This document shows positions 1 to 6,404 of a stretch of 16,802 bases of DNA, one piece after another (position 1 is the stretch's first letter; each line of letters opens with the position of its first letter). The translations under genes and the position numbers were made by a program. This DNA is from Baffinella frigidus (Eukaryota > Cryptophyceae > Cryptomonadales > Baffinellaceae). The notes beneath the pieces were generated by a model that was not told the origin of the DNA, did no database searches, and saw only the letters and a list, made by a program, of their open reading frames with translations. Where the stretch lies: positions 16,490 through 33,291 of the forward strand of contig MU647253.1 in the NCBI GenBank assembly GCA_026770585.1, in the 5' to 3' direction.

Positions 1-235
1 CCCCCGAGCATGCCCTGCGTCGAGGAGTCCCGCCTTCTCCTCACCCAGGGGGACACCCACCGACTGCCCCACGACCCTGTCTCCTCACCAAGACAGGCAA
101 GCACCGGCTGCCCCCACGTCTCGCCATGCCCTGAGCCTCAGCGATCCGCGGCCGTACTGTGTGGGAAACGGTGCAACCCCCGACAGGCCTTCTTCTGCCC
201 TCGAGGACCCAGGTGCCAGCGTCCCGACGCCGTTT

Positions 236-350
236 CACTAACCCGGGAAGGCAGGGTTGGTGAAATGGCGTCGTCCCAACGCCATTTGAAATGGCGTCGT
301 CCCAACGCCATTTCACTAACCCGGGCACCAAGATGATGCCTAACCCGGGC
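236..350. repeat. Hairpin and two-copy tandem palindrome
   Basis: Two adjacent copies (262-287 and 288-313) of a 26-nt unit that is itself an imperfect palindrome (AAATGGCG...CGCCATTT). They are bounded by repeats of CACTAACCCGGG at 236, 314 and, in part, 340. The outer arms GGTTGGTGAAATGGCG and CGCCATTTCACTAACC pair. This is the first of many palindromic elements in the window, downstream of Sm D1 exon 2. Confidence 0.75.
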
Positions 351-427
351 AGGAACAAGGAGAGCACTGACCAGGAGAGTTTCAAGCAATGACGGTGAAG
401 GAGGAGAGATAGGGTCATGAGGGGTAC

Positions 428-455
428 CGGATGTTGTTGCCACGGATCGAGAGCT
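428..455 (-). pseudogene. Partial copy of the 3' end of Sm D1 exon 2
   Basis: On the minus strand this repeats the end of exon 2, encoding LSIRGNNIR, and ends at the same GTACCCCTCA donor sequence. It has the family-consensus Asn-Asn instead of the Ser-Asn of the full exon. It may be an alternative 3' part of exon 2 or a decoy left by intron expansion. Confidence 0.7.
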
Positions 456-540
456 CCGAACCATGAGAACAAGGCGGCGATTGCGAGGGCAGGGGGCATC
501 GAACTGGTGGTGGCGGGGATGGGGGGACACATGGTGAACG

Positions 541-611
541 ACGCTGGTTCAGGAGAGAGGGTCATGTAAGGGACGACGCTGGTTCAGGAGGAGGGCCGTG
601 AGGGGTACCGG
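541..611. repeat. About 35-nt tandem duplication next to Sm D1 exon 2 donor
   Basis: Two units starting GACGCTGGTTCAGGAG at 541 and 576, each followed by GAGGG and a CATG/CGTG word. The second runs into the GGGGTACCGG of the exon 2 donor, and a related word precedes the exon copy at 415. Duplicated intron sequence thus accompanies the duplicated exon edge. Confidence 0.65.
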
Positions 612-714
612 ATGTTGCTGCCGCGGATCGAGAGCTGTTCGAGCGGGACCGGGCTCTTGTTCTTGAGCGTCAGCTTCACTGCCTTCAAGTGCGTGTTCAT
701 CGCCATGTCAACAC
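609..714 (-). CDS. SNRPD1: Sm D1, exon 2
   Basis: Continues Sm D1 with [20 protein letters not shown], then [15 protein letters not shown], i.e. the rest of the Sm1 motif and the start of the Sm2 motif (family form IRGNNIRY). The acceptor is TATCGCAG at 715-722 and the exon starts GTGTTGAC in the phase left by exon 1. The likely end is at 609, before GTACCCC, giving phase 2; this donor is weaker than the exon 1 donor. The next family residues (Tyr-Phe-Ile-Leu-Pro-Asp and the Arg-Gly-rich tail) are not seen to the left, so the 3' exons lie outside the window or are lost. The copy at 428-455 encodes the consensus Asn where this exon has Ser, so it is possible that the two copies are used alternatively or that this exon ends earlier. 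Confidence 0.85.
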
Positions 715-725
715 CTGCGATACAC

Positions 726-812
726 ACGCCACGTCAGGCCCACCCACGCCACGTACGCACTCCACCCACGTTAAGTCAGCCCCACACCCACGCCACATCA
801 GCCCCGCACACC
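726..812. repeat. 22-nt degenerate tandem repeat, about four units
   Basis: Units beginning ACGCCACGTCAGGCCCACCC, ACGCCACGTACGCAC, ACGTTAAGTCAG and ACGCCACATCAG follow one another directly upstream of the Sm D1 exon 2 acceptor (in minus-strand terms). It lies within intron 1 and is probably a minisatellite. Confidence 0.65.
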
Positions 813-850
813 GCTGCCGGTCGTCAGCAACACATACCGCTGCCAGACCG

Positions 851-895
851 CACCGGGCTCTTGTTCTTCTGAGCGTCAGCTTCACCGCCTTCAAC
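851..895 (-). pseudogene. Frameshifted copy of the middle of Sm D1 exon 2 inside intron 1
   Basis: Minus-strand sequence encodes QLKAVKLTL and then loses frame through two extra bases before the segment corresponding to KNKSPV. It lies in intron 1, about 140 nt upstream (in transcription order) of the true exon 2. It is therefore an exon copy that cannot be used in frame. Confidence 0.75.
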
Positions 896-1670
896 TGTGA
901 GTTTATCCAGACTGCCCAGCATATCACCCCCGTGCCGCGGCGCCTTCTCTCTGGCGCTCTCCCTCCCCCCCTATCAACAGAACCGAGAGGGTCCGATCAC
1001 AGTTGAGTGCCGGCTGCGGGGCACCGTACTCACGCGGTGTCCCAACGTCCCCCCCCCCCCATGCCCGGGCGGGAGTGCTCAGAAGCAGCTCTCTTGCGGC
1101 GGGGGGTGCTGCGGTACAGCACTCGTGCACTTCCCCACCCTGCAGGGTCTCCAGCCGCCGAGAAGGATCCGGATCCCCTCTCGGGAAAGAGTCGGATCCT
1201 GCCGCGCTTCCCTAGCTGCAACCACCAGCATCCACCGCGCCAGCCGGGCGGCTGGCTCTCGGCACGCTAGCAGCGTCTGCCACTGTGGAACCTTCTGCAC
1301 GGGCGCTGGGCAGCGCTGCCGCAGCCGATACACGACCCCTGCCCCCTGCCCGTCCGTCCCGCCTTGCCCAAGGTCCGTGGACCCGAGCTGCTGCCTACCG
1401 CATGCACATATGCACCGTCACATATACCCACCAAAGTACAGCACTAGCACACCCCGCTGCTCCCGCACCAGCCCCTGAAGCTCTCTCGCGCCAGAAGACT
1501 CCGAGAAATCCGCGGCCTGGCTTGGCAGCGCCTCCAGCTCGCCGCCCTTCCCGGCGTGACCACGCCAGCCGGATTCCAGCGCGGATCCATCACACAGGTC
1601 TCCCGCCGTTGCGTGCCAGGTGTGAGCATGCTCGAGGGGGACGGGCGTCGGCGGCGGGGAGGGGCCTCAC

Positions 1671-1761
1671 CTACGATGGTCCCGTGGACCACGGAGCCGT
1701 TCTTGAGCTCGATGGTGACCGTCTCGTTGGAGAGCTTCATGAGGAAGCGGACGAGCTTCAT
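1671..1761 (-). CDS. SNRPD1: Small nuclear ribonucleoprotein Sm D1, exon 1
   Basis: Encodes the N-terminal 30 residues of Sm D1, a subunit of the heptameric Sm ring that binds the U-rich Sm site of spliceosomal snRNAs in the nucleus and cytoplasm. The translation begins [20 protein letters not shown] and continues [10 protein letters not shown], which is the N-terminal helix and first strands of the Sm1 motif and is nearly invariant across eukaryotes. The start is the first Met of the family. The exon ends ACCATCGTAG followed by donor GTGAGG at 1670, phase 1. Joined to exon 2 it restores the family sequence [20 protein letters not shown], so the junction is well supported. The gene is divergent from the plus-strand gene at 2067. 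A 5'-end fragment of this exon with its upstream DNA recurs at 7021. Identification is by recognition of the conserved sequence, without a database search. Confidence 0.93.
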
Positions 1762-2066
1762 CGCGAAGCTGCTAGCAAGAAATTAAAGAAAAGAGCTGCT
1801 GCTAAACCACCCCCAGAGCCCTGGCAAGAGGAGGAAGGTGGGCGGCGGTGGGAAAATCTCGCTCGCGCTGGGGTAGACTAATCGAAAAGTGGCCGAGACT
1901 TTGCAAAGTTGATAAACGTCGAAAGTCAATCACCAGGTCTGGCCACTTTTGGTTAAAGTCATTTTTTGATGTCAATCTTAAGTCAACACTAGTCTACGGC
2001 GAAAGTCGACACTCAATTTCGAAGTCGCTCGTCCTCTTCAGCGTTTCCGGGGGGCGTGAGCGCGCG
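1762..2066. promoter_or_regulatory. Divergent intergenic region between Sm D1 and the plus-strand Gln-rich gene
   Basis: About 305 nt separate the Sm D1 start (minus) from the first plausible start of the plus-strand gene, so any promoters must lie here and could be shared. I see no clear TATA box. The half next to Sm D1 (1763-1860) is itself repetitive: it recurs inverted at 3180-3455 and directly at 7034-7172. The other half holds an inverted-repeat element. A strong acceptor-like CTCTTCAG ends near 2041, so the first plus-strand exon seen here could be internal rather than the true start. Confidence 0.4.
1873..1997. mobile_element. Inverted-repeat element with AAAGTCAAC-type words
   Basis: Ends GTAGACTA (1873) and TAGTCTAC (1990) are inverted, with an inner pair CGAAAAGTGGCC / GGCCACTTTTGG. 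The interior repeats words such as AAGTCAAT and AAGTCAAC that recur in the F1 family. It is a small non-coding element in the intergenic region. Confidence 0.6.
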
Positions 2067-2153
2067 ATGGAAGGGGCTCAACCTGGGCGGCGCGGCGATG
2101 CGAATGGGCGTGTGCAGGGCGTAGGGTGGTCCCCGCATCAGCAGCCGCAGCAG
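2067..2153 (+). CDS. Gln-rich protein, candidate first exon
   Basis: Encodes MEGAQPGRRGDANGRVQGVG followed by WSPHQQPQQ (29 codons), ending CAG before donor GTGCGA, phase 0, so it reads directly into the exon at 2610. The ATG has G at +4. An inverted copy at 2891-2973 keeps the same reading frame with a few amino-acid changes, which argues that the sequence is or was coding. The frame is open upstream, and an acceptor-like CTCTTCAG near 2041 would let this be an internal exon starting about 2042. I do not recognise the family. The Gln at its end leads into a Gln-rich low-complexity protein. Confidence 0.5.
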
Positions 2154-2609
2154 GTGCGATTTTTCAAAGGGCTCTGAAAGGTTTATCAAAGCGACCCTCT
2201 GCTATTCTCGCAATGCATCGCTTCAGGACTGGCCCAGCAAAGGGAATTCCGACCCCTGCCCCCCACACGACCTCTCCTTGGCTCTCATCCCCCAGACCGA
2301 GATGGGGTGGTGGCGCGTAGACGCAGTACAGGAGCTGATCCTCGGCGTCGGTGCTACGCCCCTGCTTCATAGTTGCCCGATCGCACCCTGCGCGCTGAGC
2401 CGCCTCGCCCGGTACCGGGCGCTAAACTTAGCTTTCGCGGGCAGATCGCCCGCGGCACTCAGCCTGTCACCTGGTATGCGGCAGACCTGCTCGCTTCCCG
2501 GATCTGGCTTGACCGGACCTCCTAGGCCAGGTGGGAAGTGAGGTGCGATGCGCGGAGAAGCGAGCGGTCTGATGTGCGGGCCTTTAACGCATGATCTGGG
2601 GACGCGCAG
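2154..2609 (+). other. Intron between candidate exons 1 and 2 of the Gln-rich gene
   Basis: Donor GTGCGATT, acceptor GACGCGCAG. It is GC-rich and shows no long inverted repeat. The donor word AGGTGCGAT reappears near 2541, again hinting at duplication of an exon edge. I see no gene in it. Confidence 0.45.
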
Positions 2610-2692
2610 GTTCCTGCGAACCAGCAGCCACAGCCCATACCGCTGCAACAGCAACAGCAGCTGCCGCCGCAGCAGCAGCAACAGCAGCAAAT

Positions 2693-2747
<55 letters not shown>

Positions 2748-2777
2748 CAACAGCCGCAGCAACCGCAACAGATGCAG
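2610..2777 (+). CDS. Gln-rich protein, poly-Q exon
   Basis: Encodes 56 residues beginning VPANQQPQPIPLQQQQQLPP, then Gln-rich sequence, a Met, a run of 20 Gln, and PQQPQQMQ. The acceptor is GACGCGCAG and the end is ATGCAG before GTGCCTCC; both are phase 0. The Gln run is 15 uninterrupted CAG codons followed by four CAA and one CAG, so it is expected to vary in length between strains. Such tracts are common in transcriptional co-regulators and RNA-binding proteins, but no domain here allows a function to be named. The frame stays open past 2777 to a stop at 2895, so an unspliced form would differ. That extension is a repeat found again at 4023, hence intronic. Confidence 0.65.
2694..2753. repeat. 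CAG/CAA trinucleotide tract
   Basis: Fifteen pure CAG triplets (2694-2738), then CAA CAA CAA CAA CAG, all in the glutamine frame. The open frames on either strand reading it as Ser, Ala, Leu or Cys runs are shadows. Confidence 0.95.
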
Positions 2778-2800
2778 GTGCCTCCCCTGCCGCCCGCCAC

Positions 2801-2885
2801 GAAATTCCCATACACAATGCTCTCAACAGTGGACACTTTTCCCTTTCCTGGTACAAATCGGCAGGCTTCTCGTCGTAGACAAGCC
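2801..2885. repeat. Dispersed repeat, copy 1 (partner at 4023)
   Basis: About 85 nt sharing CCTTTCCTGGTAC, AATCGGCAG and CTTCTCG in order with 4023-4103. It starts just after the poly-Q exon donor and ends against the inverted copy of exon 1, so it helps mark the intron. Confidence 0.75.
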
Positions 2886-2890
2886 TTTTT

Positions 2891-2973
2891 CTGCTGATGC
2901 GGAGACCACCCCACGCCTTGCCCGCGCCCCCTCGCATCGCCGCGCCACGCAGGCTGAACCCCTTCCATCGCAC
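2891..2973 (-). pseudogene. Inverted copy of the first Gln-rich exon
   Basis: The minus strand encodes MEGVQPAWRGDARGRGQGVG then WSPHQQ from a Met at 2968. This is the same frame as exon 1 (2067), with roughly one change in five residues. Together the two copies form about 83-nt inverted arms around the poly-Q exon. After the Gln-Gln it runs into the dispersed repeat rather than a poly-Q continuation, so it is probably an exon fragment copied into the intron. Confidence 0.7.
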
Positions 2974-3179
2974 GCGCCCCCCCCCCCCCTCCCCCGAGAC
3001 GTGGCCGACGTGCGAACGAGCCTCCTCCTCGGACGATTTAAAAAGTGGGTCGCGGGGGTTTAAACCAAAAGTCGCCTGGTCCCTTGAAAGTTGCAGAACG
3101 AAAGCTGCGACCTGAGAGTCAAAGGCCGGTAACGTGACCCCTCCCCGATGGATTAGGCAACTCCCAGCACGCCGCGAGA

Positions 3180-3455
3180 TTTTCCCCCACCAACCCCGCC
3201 TTCCCTCCTCTTGCCAGGGATCTCATCCGGACGAGTATTTTCCGAAAATACGATTTTAAAAGTATGTTCAACGAAAATTACCACACAATTTGCCTGTACT
3301 TTTTAAAAGGGTCACGTCCGTGTAGTAATTTTCGTTGCAAATCGGATCGGAGGTCCCCGAAATCGTATTTTCGGAAAATACTCGCCGCGATTAGATCTGG
3401 GGGGCGTGTAACAACAGCTCTTTTCTGCAATTTCTTGCTACAGCAAGCAGCTTCG
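3180..3455 (-). repeat. Inverted copy of the Sm D1 upstream region, split by an element
   Basis: Read on the minus strand, 3455-3385 gives CGAAGCTGCTTGCTG, AAGAGCTG and CCCCCCAGATCT. After the insertion, 3231-3180 gives CCCTGGCAAGAGGAGG and more. Together these match 1763-1860, immediately upstream of the Sm D1 start. The split is exactly where the element at 3232-3384 sits, with a GATCT word on both sides. Confidence 0.75.
3232..3384. mobile_element. Terminal-inverted-repeat element with F2 core
   Basis: Outer arms CGAGTATTTTCCGAAAATAC and the inverted GTATTTTCGGAAAATACTCG are near perfect and each is itself palindromic. Inside is an F2 hairpin (AACGAAAATTACCACACA at 3270, TGTAGTAATTTTCGTT at 3321) and a GGTCACGT word. 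It interrupts a repeat whose intact forms are at 1763 and 7050, direct evidence that it inserted. A possible 5-nt target duplication is GATCT. Confidence 0.85.
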
Positions 3456-3460
3456 TGATC

Positions 3461-3599
3461 TACGCTAGACCTGCGGGTGGTCAATCGCAAAAGTCAACTC
3501 TTCAGTGCCGCGAGGTCAACTTTTGGAAGAAAACACGGTTTCCCGTGTTTTCTGCAATTGAGTTGACTTTTGATTGCTCCCGGTCACGTCTAAAGTAGG
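3461..3599 (+). repeat. Long repeat A (inverted partner 4122-4264) containing an F1 hairpin
   Basis: About 139 nt whose reverse complement is found at 4122-4264, with the outer parts (CGCTAGACCT, GTGGTCAATCGC, CGGTCACGTCTAAAGTAG) well conserved and the centre different. The inner AAAAGTCAACT / AGTTGACTTTTG pair makes a hairpin. The centres differ (a TTTCCCGTGTTTTC palindrome here, GTACAGGATCCTGTAC there), so arms and cores evolve separately. Confidence 0.8.
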
Positions 3600-3648
3600 A
3601 AGCGCGTCCGCTTCGAAAAATCTTGCTTCACTATACGTTCCAAATTAC

Positions 3649-3766
3649 GATGTACAATAAATGGACGCATGAATTGGACGTGCCTGTAGTAACGACGCGA
3701 GTCATGACTACGCGAGCCAGCTACATGTCATGTTACGCCCTGCGTCGTTCTATTATTCCCCCTTGA
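3649..3766 (+). repeat. Repeat B, copy 1
   Basis: 118 nt identical at all but two positions to 4355-4472, so a recent duplication. It contains no coding frame. Confidence 0.92.
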
Positions 3767-3918
3767 AAGAAGCAAAAGGGAACGGAAACACAAACAGGAA
3801 TTGGCTTTGAACTTGCTGACAACCGCAAGATAAGGTATTCTATCCGCCAACCGCGCAACCAGCCCCCCCCCGTAGGAACCTCTCCAACGAGACTGCCACC
3901 ATATCCAGTTCCGGTTTA

Positions 3919-4019
3919 TCCCTCAAGTGGCCAGGTGGTCAAATTTGACCACCAAGAGGTCCTAGGTAGGTCCTAGGGTCCTACGGTAGGGCGTATGAGC
4001 CTACTGGGCACTTAAGGGA
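3919..4019 (+). mobile_element. F3-type inverted-repeat element, 101 nt (inverted partner 9481-9581)
   Basis: Starts TCCCTCAAGTGGCCAG and ends CTGGGCACTTAAGGGA. The core contains AGGTCCTAGG and CCTACGGTAGG. The reverse complement of 9481-9581 is the same element at exactly the same length, showing a discrete unit with fixed ends. Confidence 0.88.
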
Positions 4020-4022
4020 TAT

Positions 4023-4103
4023 GGAATTTCCATGCACATTGATCTCGAAGGTGGATATGACTGCCTTTCCTGGTACGAATCGGCAGCCTTCTCGCAGGCA
4101 GCC
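4023..4103. repeat. Dispersed repeat, copy 2 (partner at 2801)
   Basis: Matches 2801-2885 in order (GGAATTTCCATGCACA, CCTTTCCTGGTACGAATCGG, CAGCCTTCTCG). It lies directly after the F3 element. Confidence 0.75.
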
Positions 4104-4121
4104 TTCCCCCTCGAGCCCCCT

Positions 4122-4264
4122 CCCTACTTTAGACGTGACCGGGAGCAATCATAAGTTGACACAAGGGGAGAATGTACAGGATCCTGTACATTCTGCCAAA
4201 AGTTGACCTCGCGGCACTGGGGAGTTGACTTTCGCGATTGACCACCCCCTCAGGTCTAGCGTAG
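4122..4264 (-). repeat. Repeat A, inverted copy
   Basis: Reverse complement of 3461-3599. The centre carries the perfect palindrome GTACAGGATCCTGTAC (4176-4191). With the first copy it could fold into a large stem spanning about 800 nt of intron. Confidence 0.8.
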
Positions 4265-4354
4265 CTAAGCGTGGAACACACGGCCTCAGGGGCATAGTCA
4301 GCTTCGGGTTCGAATAATTTGTTTTGGCGCCACCTCTCGGATCTTTCAGGACCC

Positions 4355-4472
4355 GATGTACAATAAATGGACGCATGAATTGGACGTACCTGTAGTAACT
4401 ACGCGAGTCATGACTACGCGAGCCAGCTACATGTCATGTTACGCCCTGCGTCGTTCTATTATTCCCCCTTGA
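4355..4472 (+). repeat. Repeat B, copy 2, with inverted arm at 4612-4666
   Basis: Second copy of 3649-3766. Its 3' half (CTACATGTCATGTTACGCCC, then TGCGTC...TATTATT) is repeated inverted at 4612-4666, so 4412-4666 looks like a terminal-inverted-repeat element with about 50-nt imperfect arms. The first copy has only one arm. Confidence 0.8.
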
Positions 4473-4784
4473 CAGAATCTGGGTGGAACGTGACCACTAC
4501 GAGGGAGGGCTCGGTGGTTTCTTGGAGCCATTTTCACCCATATCCAGCGGTTACTTTCCCGTCAAAGTCAATTATATATGGGCATTTCCGGCAACTTTTG
4601 CCGATTTCAAGGGAAAATAATAGATGGACGCAGGGCGTAAAATGACATGTAGCTCTCCCGCGTAGCAAGTATGTACCGGGAAAGGGCTCACATCAGTGAA
4701 ATTGGACGAGTCTCCTTTTATAAATCGAACCCCCGCGTATTCCGCCATGTGGGTGAATAAAGCGTTATCGCTACGGAAGGGAGG

Positions 4785-4868
4785 GGGTCGGAGCGGCGGG
4801 AAATTTCACGCGCTGAGAGTTGACTGATGGGGGGGTCACAGATCCGGGGTTTGTACGGGGATGAAACT
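4785..4868 (+). repeat. Dispersed repeat (partner 7334-7415)
   Basis: Shares CACGCGCTGAGAGTTGAC, GGGTCACAGATCCGG and GGATGAAA in order with 7334-7415. Non-coding. Confidence 0.8.
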
Positions 4869-4960
4869 AACGGCCACGCGGGCTGCTGCATAGGGCAGGC
4901 TGGAAGGCTCGTGTGTAAAGTCACTCCGGCTATGCCTAAGTGGGGTGTATCCCGCACCGA

Positions 4961-5083
4961 CGCCAGAGTCTTGGAAGGGTTCGCCAAAAGTCAATTCCTC
5001 CTACAGGCAGTGGCTTTCAGAAGTCAACGAGCGTATCCAGATACGTTCTAAAACAATCAACCCCCTCCTGCACTCTGGCGTGG
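4961..5083 (+). mobile_element. Inverted-repeat element, CGCCAGAGT family, copy 1
   Basis: Ends CGCCAGAGTCTTGGAAGG and CCCCCTCCTGCACTCTGGCG are inverted. The same element with the same ends and interior words (GCCAAAAGTCA, CAATCAACCCCCTCC) is at 9765-9893. Confidence 0.85.
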
Positions 5084-5245
5084 ACGTTGCTCCGACGCGC
5101 CTGATGAAACAGGGCCCCTAGGACCTGGTTTTTCGTAGGAGCCCCCTAGGTCCCTAGGGCCTACCGTAGGCAATACCGTAGGCCTAACTACCCGGTTTTC
5201 AGTCCGTTACCCTCTTAACGTTGCTCCGACGCGCCTGATAAAACA
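5084..5245. mobile_element. F3 element flanked by 28-bp direct repeats
   Basis: The element at 5112-5217 contains CCTAGG and CCTACCGTAGG palindromes and ends GGCCTAACTACCCGGTTTTCAG (branch-point-like CTAAC, then a pyrimidine stretch and CAG), followed by TCCGTTACC. It is bounded by direct repeats of ACGTTGCTCCGACGCGCCTG (first 20 of 28 bases) at 5084-5111 and 5218-5245, 27 of 28 identical. The simplest reading is an insertion with an unusually long target duplication. Confidence 0.8.
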
Positions 5246-5294
5246 TGGCATACCCCTCCGGCTCTTTTCTGATATATATGATCTCTCTCTCCAG

Positions 5295-5387
5295 GGACAG
5301 CAGCAGCAGCAGCAGCAAATGCGGTATTCTCCGAGCATATCGCCGATGCCCTCGCCGGGCATGCATCCGATGCAGAACCAGAGCCAG
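5295..5387 (+). CDS. Gln-rich protein, exon 3
   Basis: Encodes GQQQQQQQMRYSPSISPMPS then PGMHPMQNQSQ (31 codons). The acceptor is the pyrimidine-rich ATCTCTCTCTCCAG and the exon ends CAG before GTTCCACA; both are phase 0, in register with the poly-Q exon. The composition (Gln, Pro, Ser, Met) continues the low-complexity N-terminal region. The end of this exon, ATGCAGAACCAGAGCCAG followed by GTT, is repeated twice in the next intron (5571-5618 and 6002-6019), each time followed by a GTTGC-type donor-like sequence. No domain is recognisable. Confidence 0.7.
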
Positions 5388-5396
5388 GTTCCACAC

Positions 5397-5572
5397 GAGG
5401 CCACCCATGCGAACAGAATAAATGTCTATTTTAAACGTGTGTAGTATTTTTCATTGCTATTTGGTCACGTGGCGCCCGCTTTTCGGGCGCCACGTGACCA
5501 CCTGCTGACTTTTGGCGTGTTTCCTGGGCAACAATCCAATAATTGACTTATGAATCTGTTCGCATGGATAGC
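5397..5572. mobile_element. Inverted-repeat element between two copies of exon 3
   Basis: Outer arms GCCACCCATGCGAACAGA and the inverted TCTGTTCGCATGGATAGC pair. It carries an F2 half-site (GTGTGTAGTATTTTTCA) and a central perfect hairpin of 16-17 bp at 5462-5500 (GGTCACGTGGCGCCCG). It lies between exon 3 and its first copy, as expected of an insertion that duplicated about 50 nt of exon. The same arms occur at 7435-7618. Confidence 0.82.
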
Positions 5573-5618
5573 CATCGGCGATGTCTTCTCCGGGCATCCA
5601 ATGCAGAACCAGAGCCAG
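5571..5618 (+). pseudogene. Copy of exon 3 end, frame broken
   Basis: Repeats GGCGATG...CCGGGCATCC and ATGCAGAACCAGAGCCAG of exon 3, but four bases are missing between GGCAT and CC, so the frame of the original is lost. It ends at GTTGCACC, like the original donor. Confidence 0.8.
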
Positions 5619-5650
5619 GTTGCACCCTCTCTATGCACTGCCAACCAGAA

Positions 5651-5730
5651 CATTTCACTTGTCACTTCCAACCATTTCACTTGTCACTTCCAACCTTTCT
5701 CTAGTCACTTCCAACCACAACATTTCACAG
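5651..5730. repeat. 22-nt tandem repeat, three to four units
   Basis: Units CATTTCACTTGTCACTTCCA(AC) at 5651 and 5673 are identical. The third (5695) is altered at its start and a partial fourth follows. Intronic. Confidence 0.9.
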
Positions 5731-5850
5731 TCATCTACCCCTCAGAGCCAGAGCCTTAAGGCAATTGGAGCACCCTCCCCGGCAACTTACTGCCGAGGAT
5801 CAGCCAGTTGACTCAAGGTAGAATATCCTGGCTAGCAGTGCAATGCAATG

Positions 5851-6000
5851 TTATCTCAGAAAAGGGAGTTTTAAATTCGTTTTCTTAAGTCAATTCCTGT
5901 ACAAATTCGTCAACTTATTCTTTTCTCTGCGCATAAGTCGACAGATTTGAAGGGGGGTTGACTTAAGAAAACAAATTTAAAAATCCCTTTTCTGAGATAA
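5851..6000. mobile_element. 150-nt element with 43-nt terminal inverted repeats
   Basis: Begins TTATCTCAGAAAAGGGA and ends TCCCTTTTCTGAGATAA, with pairing extending through TTTTCTTAAGTCAA / TTGACTTAAGAAAA. The interior has GTACAAATTCGTCAACTT words shared with F1. It abuts the third exon 3 edge copy at 6002. Non-coding. Confidence 0.92.
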
Positions 6001-6001
6001 A

Positions 6002-6034
6002 ATGCAGAACCAGAACCAGGTTGCGCCCGCTCAG
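6002..6034 (+). CDS. Gln-rich protein, candidate short exon
   Basis: Reads MQNQNQVAPAQ (then PG) in one frame, repeating the end of exon 3 and extending it by five residues. If GTTGCGCCCGCTCAG (6020-6034) is the real continuation after the repeated CAG, this would be a 15-nt microexon. Alternatively the stretch is only the third copy of the exon 3 edge. The composition suits the Gln/Pro-rich protein. RNA data are needed to choose. Confidence 0.35.
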
Positions 6035-6035
6035 C

Positions 6036-6138
6036 CTGGGTTTTATTCTGGCTCGACTTAAAAGCTTTCTATTCGCCCTTTTGTACCGGATTTCTGCTCT
6101 TAAAATACTTTTAAGGACGAGCCAGAGTAAAAATCAGG
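6036..6138. mobile_element. Inverted-repeat element, TTTTATTCTGG family
   Basis: Ends CTGGGTTTTATTCTGGCTCG and CGAGCCAGAGTAAAAATCAG are inverted, so the element could supply GT at one end and CAG at the other. A second copy with the same ends is at 16369-16470, its interior in reverse orientation. Confidence 0.85.
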
Positions 6139-6245
6139 CAGAGCTAGAAGATGGTTCCCTCCACCAACCGAACTGCTCCTAAATAATTGTTATTTAAGAG
6201 CGTTCGTCTCTCTCTCCCGCTCTGCACACCTGGGTAATCGCCGCA

Positions 6246-6383
6246 CCACACGGTGGACTACGAACCTTTCATCAAAAGTCAACTTGCCCAGAGAAAATCA
6301 ACTTCAAGGCTTTTCTACTGCAAATTGGTCACGTTACACTCTAAAATCCAGCCCCACCGGAACCCGCGTAGTCCACCGTGTGG
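6246..6383. mobile_element. Inverted-repeat element, CCACACGGTGGACTACG family
   Basis: Ends CCACACGGTGGACTACG and CGTAGTCCACCGTGTGG are a perfect inverted pair. The interior has AAAAGTCAACTT and TTGGTCACGT. Partial relatives start at 15395 and 15698. Confidence 0.88.
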
Positions 6384-6404
6384 CATGCCTTTCCTTGGGG
6401 GGAA

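Larger units (their letters stand above)
715..1670 (-). other. Sm D1 intron 1
   Basis: A 956-nt intron with donor GTGAGG and acceptor GCAG. It is GC-rich and contains a 22-nt tandem repeat, a broken copy of exon 2, and pyrimidine/C-rich tracts near 1050. It encodes no convincing protein. Long open frames here are by-products of GC-rich sequence. Confidence 0.7.

Noticed and set aside
10-565. Open frames of 108-174 codons at the left edge
   Set aside because: GC-rich random frames over tandem hairpin repeats; no conserved sequence, and not the missing Sm D1 tail (no LPDSLPLD or Arg-Gly repeats).
2367-2968. Long open frames on the minus strand reading poly-Leu, poly-Ala or poly-Cys
   Set aside because: They are frame shadows of the CAG tract; only the Gln frame has matching flanking composition and splice sites.
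3264-4645. Small genes in the 2.5-kb stretch between the poly-Q exon and exon 3
   Set aside because: All open frames there lie within inverted or dispersed repeats and have no conserved or compositionally plausible protein.
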